A stretch of 64,000 nucleotides of DNA from Streptomyces cylindrosporus (GTDB taxonomy: Bacteria; Actinomycetota; Actinomycetes; Streptomycetales; Streptomycetaceae), in contig NZ_JALDAY010000004.1 of the NCBI RefSeq assembly GCF_022698165.1, forward strand, positions 434,001 to 498,000. Direction: 5' to 3'. Positions 50,632 to 60,672 of this stretch are shown here, in pieces. A program made the position numbers and the translations under genes. Position 1 is the stretch's first letter. Each line of letters begins with the position of its first letter. Below the pieces are notes generated by a model that was not told the DNA's origin, did no database searches, and saw only the letters and a list, made by a program, of their open reading frames with translations.

Positions 50632-51088
50632 GGCCCGTGCCTTTCTGCCGCCTGGTAGCGCGCCCGTGCGGGGGCGCCGAGAGCTGTCCTCTTGCGCGGA
50701 ACTGCGGTAGATGCCGGGGCCCACTGCGGAGGTGCTCCGACCGCCATACGGTCGCGCCAGCTCTGCGTCAGGCAGAGTTGGTTCGATCAGGGTGCGCCTT
50801 CATCGTACAGGGATTGACGCGTGCGACGCCTGTGAAAGCGAGCACCATGCGCCGCGTTTACCTGCGAATGACGGGGGCGTGAACCGTACGAAACACGCCA
50901 TTAACGACATGGAGTGCCGCCTCGCGCGCCGTGCACGCCCCCCTGCCCGCCCACACCGCGCGCGGCGCACGCCCCAACCCCGACCGCACGCTCCCCCCGC
51001 TCGCAACGCCGCCCGCCCCGCAGCGCGCCCCCGGCACCCATCAGCGCGGCCCACCCCGGCGCACACCGCCCTCTCAGCGCCCCGCGCC
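50632..51088. other. Intergenic region between two minus-strand transporter genes
   Basis: No convincing gene. CTCTGC-GTCAG-GCAGAG (50762-50778) is a small hairpin about 130 bases upstream of the MFS start. 50930-51080 is C-rich, low in G on the plus strand, and lies just after the antiporter stop. The MFS promoter should lie between 50640 and 50900. Confidence 0.5.
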
Positions 51089-52624
51089 TCAGCGCCCCGC
51101 GCCCGCCCCGTTCGCCCCCAGCCACCCGGCCAGCTTGCCCCCGTGCCCCACGGCCCGCAGCCGCTTCTCCGCCGCGTCCCGGACGGGATCCGTGGCGACG
51201 ACCAGGAGCTCGTCGCCACGCCGCAGGACCGTCGTGGGCAGGGGGACAAACGATTTTCCGTCGCGGACGACGAGCGTGACGGCGGCCCCGGCCGGGAGGC
51301 GCAGTTCGTTGACCTCGACGCCGTGCATCCTCGAGCCCTCGGGGATCGCGACGGACAGCAGGTGCCCGCGCAGCCGTTCCAGCGGTGCGGACTCGATGCC
51401 GAGGTCGGCGGCCTCGGCGCCCTCGCCCAGGCGCAGCTTGCGGGCGAGCCAGGGCAGCGTCGGCCCCTGGATCAGCGTGTAGACGACGACCAGGACGAAG
51501 ACGATGTTGAAGATGCGGCGGCTGGCATCGACGCCCTGCACCATCGGGATCGTCGCCAGGATGATGGGGACCGCGCCGCGCAGCCCGGCCCAGGACATGA
51601 GGGTCTGTTCCTGCCACGGCACCCGGAAGGGCAGCAGGCACAGCACCACGCTCAGGGGGCGCGCGACCATGGTGAGCGCCAGGCCGATGACCAGCGCGGG
51701 CCACACGTCGTCGCCGAGTTCGTGCGGGGTGACCAGGAGACCGAGCAGGACGAACATGCCGATCTGGGCGATCCAGCCGAGCCCGTCGGCGAACCCGCGC
51801 GTGGCGGGCCAGTGCGGCAGCTTCGCGTTGCCCATCACCATGGAGGCGAGGTAGACGCCGAGGAAGCCGCTGCCGTGCGCCAGCGCGCCCCCCGCGTACG
51901 CCGTGACGGCGATCGCCATGACCGCGATCGGGTACAGGCCGGAGGCGGGCAGCGCCACGTGCCTGAGACCCCAGGAGCCGAGCCAGCCGACCGCGAGCCC
52001 GATGGCCGCGCCGATGGCGAGTTCCAGCGCTATCTCGCCCAGCAGCACGTACCAGTGCTCGACCGGGCCCGCCGTGGAGAACGCGACCACCAGGATGACG
52101 ACAGGGGCGTCGTTGAAGCCGGACTCCGCCTCCAACGTGCCCGTCACGCGCGCGGGGAGCGGGATTTTGCGCAGTACCGAGAAGACCGCCGCCGCGTCCG
52201 TCGAGGAGACGACGGCCCCGACGATGAGCGCCTGCCGCCACTCCAGCCCGATCAGGTAGTGCGCGGCCGCCGCCGTCACCCCGACGCTCACCGCGACCCC
52301 GCCCAGCGCCAGCGCGGAGGCGGCCGGCAGGGCTGGCCTGATCTCCCTCCACTTCGTGCCCAGGCCACCCTCGGCGAGGATCACGACCAGGGCGGCGTAT
52401 CCGATGACCTGGGTCATCTCGGCGTTGTCGAAGTGGATGTTGCCGATCCCGTCCTGACCCATGAGGACGCCGATCCCCAGGTACACGAGCAGGCTGGGGA
52501 GCCCGCTGCGCGAGGAGATCCGGACCGCTGCCACGGCGACGAGCAGGACGAGCGAGCAGACGAGCAGAAGCTGGTTGAGGTGGTGGACAGTCAGCGGCCG
52601 TTCCCTTCCCTGGCTCACACGCAT
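51089..52624 (-). CDS. CPA1-family potassium/proton (CvrA/NhaP2-type) antiporter
   Basis: 511 residues from ATG 52624; the frame is open to an ATG at 52678, and neither has a strong ribosome-binding site. About 12-13 TM helices include VVILAEGGLGTKW, VGAVVSSTDAAAVFSVL (the ND/SD-type ion-binding region), LEAESGFNDAPVVIL (conserved E-S-x-x-N-D-A), and SWAGLRGAVPIILATIP. The C-terminal 90 residues are an RCK_C/TrkA_C domain (LSVAIPEGSRMHGVEVNELRLPAGAAVTLVVRDGKSF). This combination fits K+/H+ antiporters whose TrkA_C domain binds a nucleotide or c-di-AMP-like ligand. Confidence 0.92.
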   Translation of the reverse strand: MRVSQGRERPLTVHHLNQLLLVCSLVLLVAVAAVRISSRSGLPSLLVYLGIGVLMGQDGIGNIHFDNAEMTQVIGYAALVVILAEGGLGTKWREIRPALPAASALALGGVAVSVGVTAAAAHYLIGLEWRQALIVGAVVSSTDAAAVFSVLRKIPLPARVTGTLEAESGFNDAPVVILVVAFSTAGPVEHWYVLLGEIALELAIGAAIGLAVGWLGSWGLRHVALPASGLYPIAVMAIAVTAYAGGALAHGSGFLGVYLASMVMGNAKLPHWPATRGFADGLGWIAQIGMFVLLGLLVTPHELGDDVWPALVIGLALTMVARPLSVVLCLLPFRVPWQEQTLMSWAGLRGAVPIILATIPMVQGVDASRRIFNIVFVLVVVYTLIQGPTLPWLARKLRLGEGAEAADLGIESAPLERLRGHLLSVAIPEGSRMHGVEVNELRLPAGAAVTLVVRDGKSFVPLPTTVLRRGDELLVVATDPVRDAAEKRLRAVGHGGKLAGWLGANGAGAGR

Positions 52625-52863
52625 CCCGCGCGGGAGCTCACGTACATAGGACACGAAGCCGAGGAACTCCGCATCCAAGTACTTCGTTACCTTACCTAAC
52701 TCTTGACGATTTCTTGACGCTTCCGGAGGCGGGACCGAACGCGCTTCCGCGCCCGTTCCCGACTCCGCGTCAAGGGGCCGTAGGCCCTGCGCCTATGGTT
52801 GCTCCAGCGCTCATTCAACGTCACAGCCCGCCTGCCGCTCGCGTTAGGACAGCAAGGACAGCG

Positions 52864-55620
52864 ATGCCCCCCAACATCACCGCCACAACGGGTGACAAGC
52901 CCGGCAAGTCCGGCAGGAAGAAGGGGCGCAAAGCCCGATTGGTCGTTCTGGTGCTGGTCCTGGCCATCATCGGAGGCGTCGCCTATGGGGCGTACTGGTC
53001 GATCAGCACCGTCCGCGCGTCGTTCCCGCAGACGAAGGGCTCGATCACCCTCGACGGCCTGTCAGGTCCCGTCGACGTGAAGCGCGACGGCTACGGCATC
53101 CCGCAGATCTACGCCTCGTCCGACGAGGACCTGTTCATGGCGCAGGGCTACGTCCAGGCGCAGGATCGGTTCTACGAGATGGACGTGCGCCGCCACATGA
53201 CCTCCGGGCGCCTGTCGGAGATGTTCGGCAAGAGCCAGGTCAAGAACGACGAGTTCCTGCGCACCCTGGGCTGGGACCGCGTCGCCAAGGAGGAGTACGA
53301 CACCAAGCTGTCGGCCTCCACCAAGAAGTACCTCCAGGCGTACGCCAAGGGGGTCAACGCCTATCTGCAGGGCAAGGACGGCAAGGAGATCTCCCTCGAA
53401 TACGCCGCCCTGGGCTTCACCAACGACTACAAGCCGGAGAAGTGGACCCCGGTCGACTCGGTCTCGTGGCTGAAGGCGATGGCCTGGGACCTGCGCGGCA
53501 ACATGCAGGACGAGATCGACCGCGCCCTGATGACCAGCCGTCTCGGCCCGAAGCAGATCAAGGACCTGTATCCGGACTACCCGTACGACCGCAACAAGGC
53601 GATCGTCCAGGAGGGCCAGTACGACGAGCTCACCCAGACGTTCGAGCAGAACGGCTCCACGTCGACCGGCGGAACGTCCACAAGCGGTTCTACGGGCTCT
53701 TCGTCGACCTCGGCGGGCTCGGCCCTGACGAGCCAGCTCTCGGGCCTCTACGACGTCCTGGACGACGTTCCCACGGCCGTCGGCGTGAACGGCCAGGGCA
53801 TCGGCTCCAACTCCTGGGTCGTCGCCGGGAGTCACACCATCACCGGCCACCCGCTGCTGGCCAACGACCCGCACCTGTCGGCCTCGCTGCCGTCCGTCTG
53901 GTACCAGATGGGCCTGCACTGCCGCACGGTCTCCAGCAAGTGCCAGTACGACGTCACGGGCTACACCTTCGCGGGCATGCCCGGCGTCGTCATCGGGCAC
54001 AACGCCGACATCGCCTGGGGCATGACCAACTCCGGGGTCGACGTCACCGACCTCTACCTGGAGAAGCTCAGCGGCGACGGCTACCTGTACGACGGCACGG
54101 TCAAGCCGTTCAAGACCCGTGAGGAGACCATCAAGGTCGCCGGCGGCGCCTCCAAGAAGATCGTCGTCCGCGAGACCAACAACGGCCCCCTGCTGTCCGA
54201 CCGCGACGACGAGCTCGTGAAGGTCGGCAAGAAGGCCACCGTCGACACGGCCGCACCCGACCGCGGCGACGGCTACGGCATCGCGCTGCGCTGGACCGCG
54301 CTCGACGCCGGCACGACCATGGACGCCGTCTTCGCCATGGACAAGGCGTCGAACTGGAGCGAATTCCGCTCCGCGGCAAAGCTGTTCGACGTCCCCTCGC
54401 AGAACCTGATCTACGCCGACAAGGACAACATCGGCTACACGCTGCCCGGAAAGATCCCCACGCGCGCGAAGAAGGACGACGGTTCGCTGCCCGCGCCGGG
54501 CTGGGACTCCAGCTACAAGTGGACCGGGTACATCCCCTCGGACGCGCTGCCCTACGAGTACAACCCGAAGCGCGGCTACATCGTCACCGCCAACCAGGCC
54601 GTCATCGACCCGGACAAGTACCCCTACACGCTCACCACGGACTGGGGCTACGGCACCCGTAGCCAGCGGATCACCGACCTGATCGAGCAGAAGATCAAGG
54701 GCGGCGGAAAGATCTCCACGGACGACATGCGCCAGATGCAGCTGGACGACACGAGCGTGATCGCCCAGAAGGTCGTGCCCGCGCTGCTGAAGATCGACGT
54801 CAAGGACAAGGACGTCCGCGAGGCGCAGAAACTGCTGGAGGGCTGGGACTACACCCAGGACGCCGATTCGGCCGCGGCCGCCTACTTCAACGCGGTCTGG
54901 CGCAACATCCTCAAGCTCGCCTTCGGCAACAAGCTGCCCAAGGAACTGCGCGTCAAGGGCCAGTGCCTGTGGGTCGACCCGGTCAACACCACCGGGCCCG
55001 CGGACGACACGCAGAAGGTCCGCGAGTGCGGCGAGCGCGACGCCGACCAGGCGCAACCGGACGGCGGCGACCGCTGGTTCGAGGTCGTGCGCAAGCTCAT
55101 GGACGACCCGAAGAGCGACTGGTGGACCACGCCCAAGTCACTCACCCGGCCGGGCGCCGAGAACAACCGCGACGACCTGTTCAAGCGCGCCATGATCGAC
55201 GCCCGCTGGGAGCTGACCGCCAAGCTCGGCAAGGACATCGACACCTGGAGCTGGGGCCGGCTGCACCGCCTGTTCCTGAAGAACCAGACCCTCGGCACCG
55301 ACGGTCCCGGCTTCCTGAAGTACATCCTCAACCGCGGCCCCTGGAAGCTCAGCGGCGGCGAGGCCACGGTCAACGCCACCGGCTGGAACGCCGCCGGCGG
55401 CTACGGCGTGGTGTGGGTCCCCTCGATGCGCATGGTGGTCAACCTCGACGACCTCGACAAGTCGAAGTGGATCAACCTCACCGGGGCGTCCGGGCACGCC
55501 TACAGCTCCCACTACACCGACCAGACGAGCAAGTGGGCCGACGGCGAGCTGCTGGACTGGAACTTCTCGGAGAAGGCCGTCGACAAGAGCACGAGCGACA
55601 CGCTGGTGCTGAAGCCGTGA
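52864..55620 (+). CDS. Membrane-anchored penicillin acylase-family Ntn hydrolase
   Basis: 918 residues from ATG 52864 (AAGGAC upstream). A Lys/Arg-rich cytoplasmic start leads to one TM helix (about 26-46, ARLVVLVLVLAIIGGVAYGAYW). The alpha chain follows (VKRDGYGIPQIYASSDEDLFMAQGYVQAQDRFYEMD). A Ser/Thr/Gly-rich spacer (about 260-285) precedes the autoproteolysis site GIG-S315-NSWVVAG, where Ser315 becomes the N-terminal nucleophile of the beta chain. LLANDPHLSASLPSVWY and FAGMPGVVIGHNADIAWGMTNSGVDVTDLYLE are further family marks. It would hydrolyse amides outside the cell, such as acyl-homoserine lactones or beta-lactams. Confidence 0.93.
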   Translation: MPPNITATTGDKPGKSGRKKGRKARLVVLVLVLAIIGGVAYGAYWSISTVRASFPQTKGSITLDGLSGPVDVKRDGYGIPQIYASSDEDLFMAQGYVQAQDRFYEMDVRRHMTSGRLSEMFGKSQVKNDEFLRTLGWDRVAKEEYDTKLSASTKKYLQAYAKGVNAYLQGKDGKEISLEYAALGFTNDYKPEKWTPVDSVSWLKAMAWDLRGNMQDEIDRALMTSRLGPKQIKDLYPDYPYDRNKAIVQEGQYDELTQTFEQNGSTSTGGTSTSGSTGSSSTSAGSALTSQLSGLYDVLDDVPTAVGVNGQGIGSNSWVVAGSHTITGHPLLANDPHLSASLPSVWYQMGLHCRTVSSKCQYDVTGYTFAGMPGVVIGHNADIAWGMTNSGVDVTDLYLEKLSGDGYLYDGTVKPFKTREETIKVAGGASKKIVVRETNNGPLLSDRDDELVKVGKKATVDTAAPDRGDGYGIALRWTALDAGTTMDAVFAMDKASNWSEFRSAAKLFDVPSQNLIYADKDNIGYTLPGKIPTRAKKDDGSLPAPGWDSSYKWTGYIPSDALPYEYNPKRGYIVTANQAVIDPDKYPYTLTTDWGYGTRSQRITDLIEQKIKGGGKISTDDMRQMQLDDTSVIAQKVVPALLKIDVKDKDVREAQKLLEGWDYTQDADSAAAAYFNAVWRNILKLAFGNKLPKELRVKGQCLWVDPVNTTGPADDTQKVRECGERDADQAQPDGGDRWFEVVRKLMDDPKSDWWTTPKSLTRPGAENNRDDLFKRAMIDARWELTAKLGKDIDTWSWGRLHRLFLKNQTLGTDGPGFLKYILNRGPWKLSGGEATVNATGWNAAGGYGVVWVPSMRMVVNLDDLDKSKWINLTGASGHAYSSHYTDQTSKWADGELLDWNFSEKAVDKSTSDTLVLKP

Positions 55621-55695
55621 GCCTCCGGCGGTGAGCCGAGAGGCGCGGGTTTCGTCCGTGGGGCGCGTGGCGAATGTCGCGCGCCCCACGGCGCT

Positions 55696-56352
55696 TCACG
55701 CGCTGTTCTGGAAGCGGCGCACGCCCGACGGCGTCACCACCGCGTCCACCGGCCGGTCGTGCACCTCCGCGGGAACGCGCTCGACGACCTCGGAGTCGTA
55801 GAGGAGCACCACCAGCGCGGGGTGCGCGCCCGCGCGCTCCAGTCGCGCCAGCACGCGGTCGTACGATCCCCCGCCGCGCCCCAGCCGCATTCCGCGCCCG
55901 TCGACCGCCAGCCCCGGCAGCAGCACCACGTCGGCCCCGGTTACGGCGTCCGGGCCGAGGCGCTCGCCCGACGGCTCGAACAGCGCCATCTTTCCGCCGT
56001 GTTGTACGCGGGCGAGGGAGCCCTCGCCCGCGTACGCGCCCCAGTCCAGGTCGTTGTCGGGCAGGAGCGCGGGGAGCAGGACCTGCACGCCCCGCGCGTG
56101 CAGCGCGTCCAGGAGCGCGAGGGTGCCCGGTTCGCTCCCCACGGAGACGTACGCCGCCACCGAGCGCGCCCGCGCCAGCTCGGGCAGCTCCAGCGCACGC
56201 CCCGCCAGCGCGCCCGCGGCTTCCCGCAGGTCATCCGCCGTCAACCTGTTCCTCACCGCGAGGAACTCTCGCCGCAACATTCGCTTGTCAGTCTCGGCCG
56301 CACGTCCGCTGTGACCCACAGGTCGTACCCGTACCCTTCCTAATGCGCTCAT
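55696..56352 (-). CDS. 5-formyltetrahydrofolate cyclo-ligase
   Basis: 218 residues from ATG 56352 (start uncertain; a GTG at 56319 is also possible). KRMLRREFLAVRNRLTADDLREAAGAL opens the fold. VAAYVSVGSEPGTLALLDALHARGVQVLLPALL and LPGLAVDGRGMRLGRGGGSYDRVLARL are the ATP- and folate-binding signatures. It converts 5-formyl-THF to 5,10-methenyl-THF using ATP. It is divergent from galU with a 61-base gap. Confidence 0.93.
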   Translation of the reverse strand: MSALGRVRVRPVGHSGRAAETDKRMLRREFLAVRNRLTADDLREAAGALAGRALELPELARARSVAAYVSVGSEPGTLALLDALHARGVQVLLPALLPDNDLDWGAYAGEGSLARVQHGGKMALFEPSGERLGPDAVTGADVVLLPGLAVDGRGMRLGRGGGSYDRVLARLERAGAHPALVVLLYDSEVVERVPAEVHDRPVDAVVTPSGVRRFQNSA

Positions 56353-56413
56353 ATGAGAGCCAATTAACCGGAGCCACAGATTCCCTACAAAGGCACCGGA
56401 TAAGGTTGCGGGC

Positions 56414-57316
56414 ATGACTCAGTCCCAGCCCAGGATCAGCAAGGCTGTCATTCCCGCAGCCGGCCTCGGTACCCGGTTCCTGCCGGCCACCAAGGCCACT
56501 CCCAAGGAGATGCTGCCGGTCGTCGACAAGCCGGCGATCCAGTATGTGGTCGAGGAGGCCGTGTCCGCGGGCCTCGACGACGTCCTCATGATCACAGGCC
56601 GCAACAAGCGGCCCCTGGAGGACCACTTCGACCGCAACTACGAACTCGAGTCGGCGCTCCAGAAGAAGGGCGACGCCGGGAGGCTCGCCAAGGTCCAGGA
56701 GTCCAGTGACCTCGCGACCATGCACTACGTGCGCCAGGGCGACCCCAAGGGGCTCGGTCATGCCGTGCTGTGCGCCGCCCCGCACGTGGGCCACGAGCCC
56801 TTCGCCGTCCTGCTCGGCGACGACCTGATCGACCCGCGCGACCCGCTGCTCGCGCGCATGGTCGAGGTCCAGGAGCAGCACGGCGGCAGCGTGATCGCGC
56901 TCATGGAGGTCGCGCCGGAGCAGATCCACCTCTACGGATGCGCGGCCGTGGAGACCACCGAGGACGGCGACGTCGTCAAGGTGACCGGCATGGTCGAGAA
57001 GCCCGACGCGGCGGACGCCCCGTCGAACTACGCGATCATCGGCCGCTACGTCCTCGACCCGCACGTCTTCGACATACTGCGCAAGACCGAGCCGGGCCGC
57101 GGCGGCGAGATCCAGCTCACCGACGCCCTCCAGCAGCTCGCCCAGGACGAGAAGGTCGGCGGCCCCGTGCACGGCGTCGTCTTCAAGGGCCGCCGCTATG
57201 ACACCGGGGACCGCGGCGACTATCTGCGTGCCATTGTCAGACTCGCGTGCGAACGTGAAGACCTGGGCCCGGACTTCCGGACCTGGCTTCGCAGTTACGT
57301 AGCCGAGGAGATGTAG
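56414..57316 (+). CDS. galU: UTP-glucose-1-phosphate uridylyltransferase
   Basis: 300 residues. The GalU N-terminus KAVIPAAGLGTRFLPATKATPKEMLPVVDKPAIQYVVEEA carries the nucleotide-binding GxGTRxxPxTK and Lys residues. GLGHAVLCAAPHVGHEPFAVLLGDDLIDP has the Mg-binding Asp pair, and GRYVLDPHVFDIL / GRGGEIQLTDALQQLA complete the family blocks. It makes UDP-glucose for glycans and trehalose. It is 5 bases before moeA/glp, so they form one transcription unit. Confidence 0.96.
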   Translation: MTQSQPRISKAVIPAAGLGTRFLPATKATPKEMLPVVDKPAIQYVVEEAVSAGLDDVLMITGRNKRPLEDHFDRNYELESALQKKGDAGRLAKVQESSDLATMHYVRQGDPKGLGHAVLCAAPHVGHEPFAVLLGDDLIDPRDPLLARMVEVQEQHGGSVIALMEVAPEQIHLYGCAAVETTEDGDVVKVTGMVEKPDAADAPSNYAIIGRYVLDPHVFDILRKTEPGRGGEIQLTDALQQLAQDEKVGGPVHGVVFKGRRYDTGDRGDYLRAIVRLACEREDLGPDFRTWLRSYVAEEM

Positions 57317-57321
57317 CGATC

Positions 57322-58644
57322 TTGAGCAGCGCCGCGACCCGCACCACCGGCCCGGACCACCTGTGGTCGGTGGACGAACACCTGGAGGACATCCTCGCGA
57401 CCGTTCGCCCCCTGGAACCCATCGAGCTGAACCTCCTGGACGCACAGGGCTGCGTCCTGGTCGAGGACGTCACGGTGCCGGTCTCGCTGCCGCCGTTCGA
57501 CAACAGCTCCATGGACGGGTACGCGGTACGGGTCGCGGATGTCGCGGGCGCGAGCGAGGAGTTCCCGGCCGTCTTGGACGTCGTCGGGGACGTCGCGGCG
57601 GGCCAGGCCGAGCTGATCCACGTGGGTCCCGGCCAGGCCGCCCGCATCATGACCGGCGCCCCGCTGCCGCCCGGCGCCGAGACCGTCGTCCCCGTCGAGT
57701 GGACCGACGGGGGTCTCGGCGAGGGCCCGGTGGCCGGGATGCGCGCCCGCGCTCTCGCCCCCGAGGGCGCCGAGGGGCACGTGCACGTGTACCGGCCGGC
57801 CGAGGCACGCGCGCACGTACGCGCGAAGGGCAGCGACGTGAAGGCCGGGGACCGCGCGCTCGACGCGGGTACGGTCCTCGGGCCGCCCCAGATCGCGCTG
57901 CTCGCCGCGATCGGGCGCGGCACGGTACGCGTACGCCCGCGCCCGCGCGTGGTCGTCATGTCCACCGGCAGCGAGCTCGTCCAGCCCGACGAGGAGCTGG
58001 GCAGCGGCCAGATCTACGACTCCAACAGCTTCGCCCTCACTGCGTGCGCCCGCGACGCCGGCGCCATCGCCTACCGGGTCGGCGCCGTCCCCGACGACGC
58101 CGAGACCCTCCGCTCCACCATCGAGGACCAGCTCGTCCGCGCCGACCTCCTGGTGACCACCGGCGGCGTGAGCGTCGGGGCGTACGACGTCGTAAAGGAG
58201 GCGCTGTCCCACGTAGGCGACGAGGACGAGGCGGGCAGCGGCATCGAGTTCCGCAAGCTCGCCATGCAGCCCGGCAAGCCCCAGGGCTTCGGCTCCATCG
58301 GCCCCGACCACACCCCGCTGCTGGCGCTCCCCGGCAACCCGGTGTCGTCGTACGTCTCCTTCGAGCTGTTCGTGCGCCCCGCGATCCGCACGCTCATGGG
58401 GCTCGACGACGTCCACCGGCCGCGCACGCGCGCGACCCTCGCCACCGGCAAGGCGCTGACCTCGCCGAAGGGCCGACGGCAGTTCCTCCGGGGCGCCTAC
58501 GCCGACGGGTCCGTGACACCGGTCGGCGGTGCCGGATCGCACCTGGTCGCGGCCCTCGCGCACGCCGACGCGCTGATCGTCGTACCCGAGGACGTGGAGT
58601 CCGTCGAACCCGGCACCGAGGTCGAGGTCGTCCTGCTCGGCTGA
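57322..58644 (+). CDS. moeA: Molybdopterin molybdotransferase MoeA / gephyrin-like protein (Glp)
   Basis: 440 residues from TTG 57322. Domains run in MoeA order: LWSVDEHLEDILATVRPLEPIELNLLDAQGCVLVEDVTVP, then FDNSSMDGYAVR, IMTGAPLPPGAETVVPVEWTD, and the molybdopterin-binding domain VVVMSTGSELVQPDEELGSGQIYDSNSF with LVTTGGVSVGAYDVVKE. LALPGNPVSSYVSFELFVRPAIR leads into the C-terminal beta domain. It inserts molybdate into molybdopterin. The galU-side copy in corynebacteria (Glp) instead works with a membrane receptor GlpR in division; the GlpR/SepX-like gene is also present here (60673-61935). Confidence 0.92.
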   Translation: MSSAATRTTGPDHLWSVDEHLEDILATVRPLEPIELNLLDAQGCVLVEDVTVPVSLPPFDNSSMDGYAVRVADVAGASEEFPAVLDVVGDVAAGQAELIHVGPGQAARIMTGAPLPPGAETVVPVEWTDGGLGEGPVAGMRARALAPEGAEGHVHVYRPAEARAHVRAKGSDVKAGDRALDAGTVLGPPQIALLAAIGRGTVRVRPRPRVVVMSTGSELVQPDEELGSGQIYDSNSFALTACARDAGAIAYRVGAVPDDAETLRSTIEDQLVRADLLVTTGGVSVGAYDVVKEALSHVGDEDEAGSGIEFRKLAMQPGKPQGFGSIGPDHTPLLALPGNPVSSYVSFELFVRPAIRTLMGLDDVHRPRTRATLATGKALTSPKGRRQFLRGAYADGSVTPVGGAGSHLVAALAHADALIVVPEDVESVEPGTEVEVVLLG

Positions 58645-58774
58645 GCCCACGCGCGCGTGGCGGTCCGTGGGGCGGTCCTGAGCAGTTGTTCGCGCCGACT
58701 TGGGGGTACCGTGTCGCGCACAACAGGCCCATGCGCCGCACCGCGACGGGCCCGGACCGGGAGCGCCACACACC

Positions 58775-59287
58775 ATGACCGTGCCTTCCCGGGGGGACAC
58801 CCCCGGACCCTCCGCGCAGGACCGCCTGACGCACATCGACGAGGCGGGTGCCGCCCGCATGGTCGACGTGTCAGGGAAGGACGTGACGGCGCGCACGGCG
58901 CGCGCCAGCGGACGCGTCCTCGTCTCACCGCGCGTGGTCGAGCTGCTGCGCGGTGAGGGGATGCCCAAGGGTGACGCCCTCGCCACAGCGCGCATCGCGG
59001 GCATCATGGGCGCCAAGCGCACCCCGGACCTCATCCCGCTGTGTCACCCGTTGTCGGTGTCCGGTGTGAAACTGGATCTGTCGGTCGCGGACGACGCCGT
59101 GGAGATCCTCGCCACCGTGAAGACCACGGACCGTACGGGCGTCGAGATGGAGGCCCTCACCGCGGTCTCCGTCGCCGCGCTCACCGTGATCGACATGGTC
59201 AAGGCGGTCGACAAGGGAGCGGTCATCACGGACGTGCGCGTGGAGGAGAAGACGGGCGGCAAGTCGGGCCACTGGAGCCGGACATGA
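58775..59287 (+). CDS. moaC: Cyclic pyranopterin monophosphate synthase MoaC
   Basis: 170 residues from ATG 58775. [31 protein letters not shown] is the MoaC start. [38 protein letters not shown] contains the conserved LIPLCHP active-site loop. [32 protein letters not shown] carries the conserved catalytic Glu/Asp/Lys residues. It performs the second half of GTP conversion to cPMP. The stop overlaps the next start (ATGA). Confidence 0.96.
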   Translation: MTVPSRGDTPGPSAQDRLTHIDEAGAARMVDVSGKDVTARTARASGRVLVSPRVVELLRGEGMPKGDALATARIAGIMGAKRTPDLIPLCHPLSVSGVKLDLSVADDAVEILATVKTTDRTGVEMEALTAVSVAALTVIDMVKAVDKGAVITDVRVEEKTGGKSGHWSRT

Positions 59288-59799
59288 GCGCCGTGCCCTA
59301 TCGCGCGCTCGTCGTCACCGCCTCCAACCGCGCCGCCGCAGGGGTCTACGAGGACAAGGGCGGCCCGCTGATCGCCAAGGGCCTCGAAGGCTTCGGTTTC
59401 GCCGTCGACGGGCCGCGGGTCGTCCCCGACGGGGAGCCCGTGGAGGCGGCGCTGCGCGCGGGCGTCGAGGCTGGTTACGACGTCGTCGTCACCACCGGCG
59501 GCACCGGCATCTCACCCACCGACCGCACGCCCGAGGCGACCCGCAAGGTGATCGACTACGAGGTGCCGGGCATCGCGGAGGCCATCCGGGCGTTCGGACG
59601 GGAGAAGGTGCCGACCGCCGCGCTCTCCCGGGGACTGGCCGGAGTGGCGGCCGGGACGCTGATCGTCAACCTGCCGGGTTCCACCGGCGGGGTGAAGGAC
59701 GGACTGGCCATCCTGGAAACCCTGCTGGTCCACGCCGTCGACCAGATCCGCGGCGGCGACCACCCGAGACCCGGCGCCATCAGTGGGGGTGCGAGCTGA
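59284..59799 (+). CDS. mog: MoaB/Mog-family molybdenum cofactor protein
   Basis: 171 residues from ATG 59284, overlapping the moaC stop. [32 protein letters not shown] starts the MPT-binding fold. [37 protein letters not shown] is the MogA/MoaB signature, and [18 protein letters not shown] the second. It should adenylylate molybdopterin before MoeA. The naming as Mog or MoaB is not distinguishable by eye. Confidence 0.94.
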   Translation: MSAVPYRALVVTASNRAAAGVYEDKGGPLIAKGLEGFGFAVDGPRVVPDGEPVEAALRAGVEAGYDVVVTTGGTGISPTDRTPEATRKVIDYEVPGIAEAIRAFGREKVPTAALSRGLAGVAAGTLIVNLPGSTGGVKDGLAILETLLVHAVDQIRGGDHPRPGAISGGAS

Positions 59800-59819
59800 A
59801 CAGCCCATCCTGGCCCGTC

Positions 59820-60476
59820 GTGCTGGCGGACGGTGACATCGTCCTCCGGCCCATAAAGCTGCGCGACCAGCGGGCGTGGCGCGAGGTCAACCGGCGCAAC
59901 CGGGACTGGCTGCGCCCCTGGGAGGCGACCATCCCGCCGCCCACGCCGAGCGGGCCCATCGCGCACCGGCCGACCTACCGCCAGATGGTCCGGCATCTGC
60001 GCTCCGAGGCGAACTCGGGCCGGATGCTGCCTTTCGTCATCGAGTACCAGGGGCGGCTCGTCGGGCAGTTGACGGTCGCGGGAATCACCTGGGGCTCCAT
60101 GTGTTCGGGGCACATCGGTTACTGGGTGGACGAGTCGGTGGCCGGCCGCGGTGTGATGCCGACATCCGTGGCGCTCGTCGTGGACCACTGTTTCCGGACC
60201 GTCGGTCTGCACCGCATCGAGGTCTGCATTCGCCCCGAGAACGGGCCCAGCCGCCGGGTCGTGGAGAAACTCGGATTCCGCGAGGAGGGGCTCAGGCCGC
60301 GTTATCTCCACATCGACGGCGCCTGGCGCGACCACCTCGTCTTCGCCCTCACCGCGGAAGAGGTCCCCGAGGGGTTGCTCAACCGCTGGCAGCGGGCACG
60401 CTCCCAGCAGACGTCGCACGACGCGTCCCGCGACGCCCCGCGGAACCGGCAGAACACGCCGGGGAATCCCGCATAG
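59820..60476 (+). CDS. GNAT (RimJ/RimL-type) N-acetyltransferase
   Basis: 218 residues from GTG 59820. In-frame codons extend upstream to a CTG at 59796 overlapping the mog stop ([14 protein letters not shown]), and this CTG may be the true start by coupling. DIVLRPIKLRDQRAWREVNRRNRDWLRPWEAT is typical of RimJ. The acetyl-CoA loop is SVAGRGVMPTSVALVVDHCF (R-G-V-M-P-T variant). GLHRIEVCIRPENGPSRRVVEKLGFREEGLRPRYLHIDGAWRDHLVFAL follows. The family acetylates ribosomal proteins or other N-termini. It is conserved between mog and sepX/glpR. Confidence 0.92.
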   Translation: MLADGDIVLRPIKLRDQRAWREVNRRNRDWLRPWEATIPPPTPSGPIAHRPTYRQMVRHLRSEANSGRMLPFVIEYQGRLVGQLTVAGITWGSMCSGHIGYWVDESVAGRGVMPTSVALVVDHCFRTVGLHRIEVCIRPENGPSRRVVEKLGFREEGLRPRYLHIDGAWRDHLVFALTAEEVPEGLLNRWQRARSQQTSHDASRDAPRNRQNTPGNPA

Positions 60477-60672
60477 CCCGCCCAAAGCCCGAGAAATTGA
60501 ATGCTTGTTCGAAATTGATCGCTCGGCGACCGTCTCAAGGCATTAAATTCGCGCCCTCGGTGGGCTGCTGATCGCATCGGTCACAAAAAAAGTTCGAAAT
60601 ATCAGCCAGATCGTGCGACACACCGGCCCAATTGGCAGATGGCCTCACGCAAACCCCTCTACCGTGTGAGGC

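Noticed and set aside
52684..52701. Iron-box (DmdR/DtxR) site: minus-strand GAGTTAGGTAAGGTAACG resembles TTAGGTTAGGCTAACCTAA
   Set aside because: Only the first arm and part of the second match, and neither neighbour (antiporter, acylase) is an iron gene. Too weak to list.
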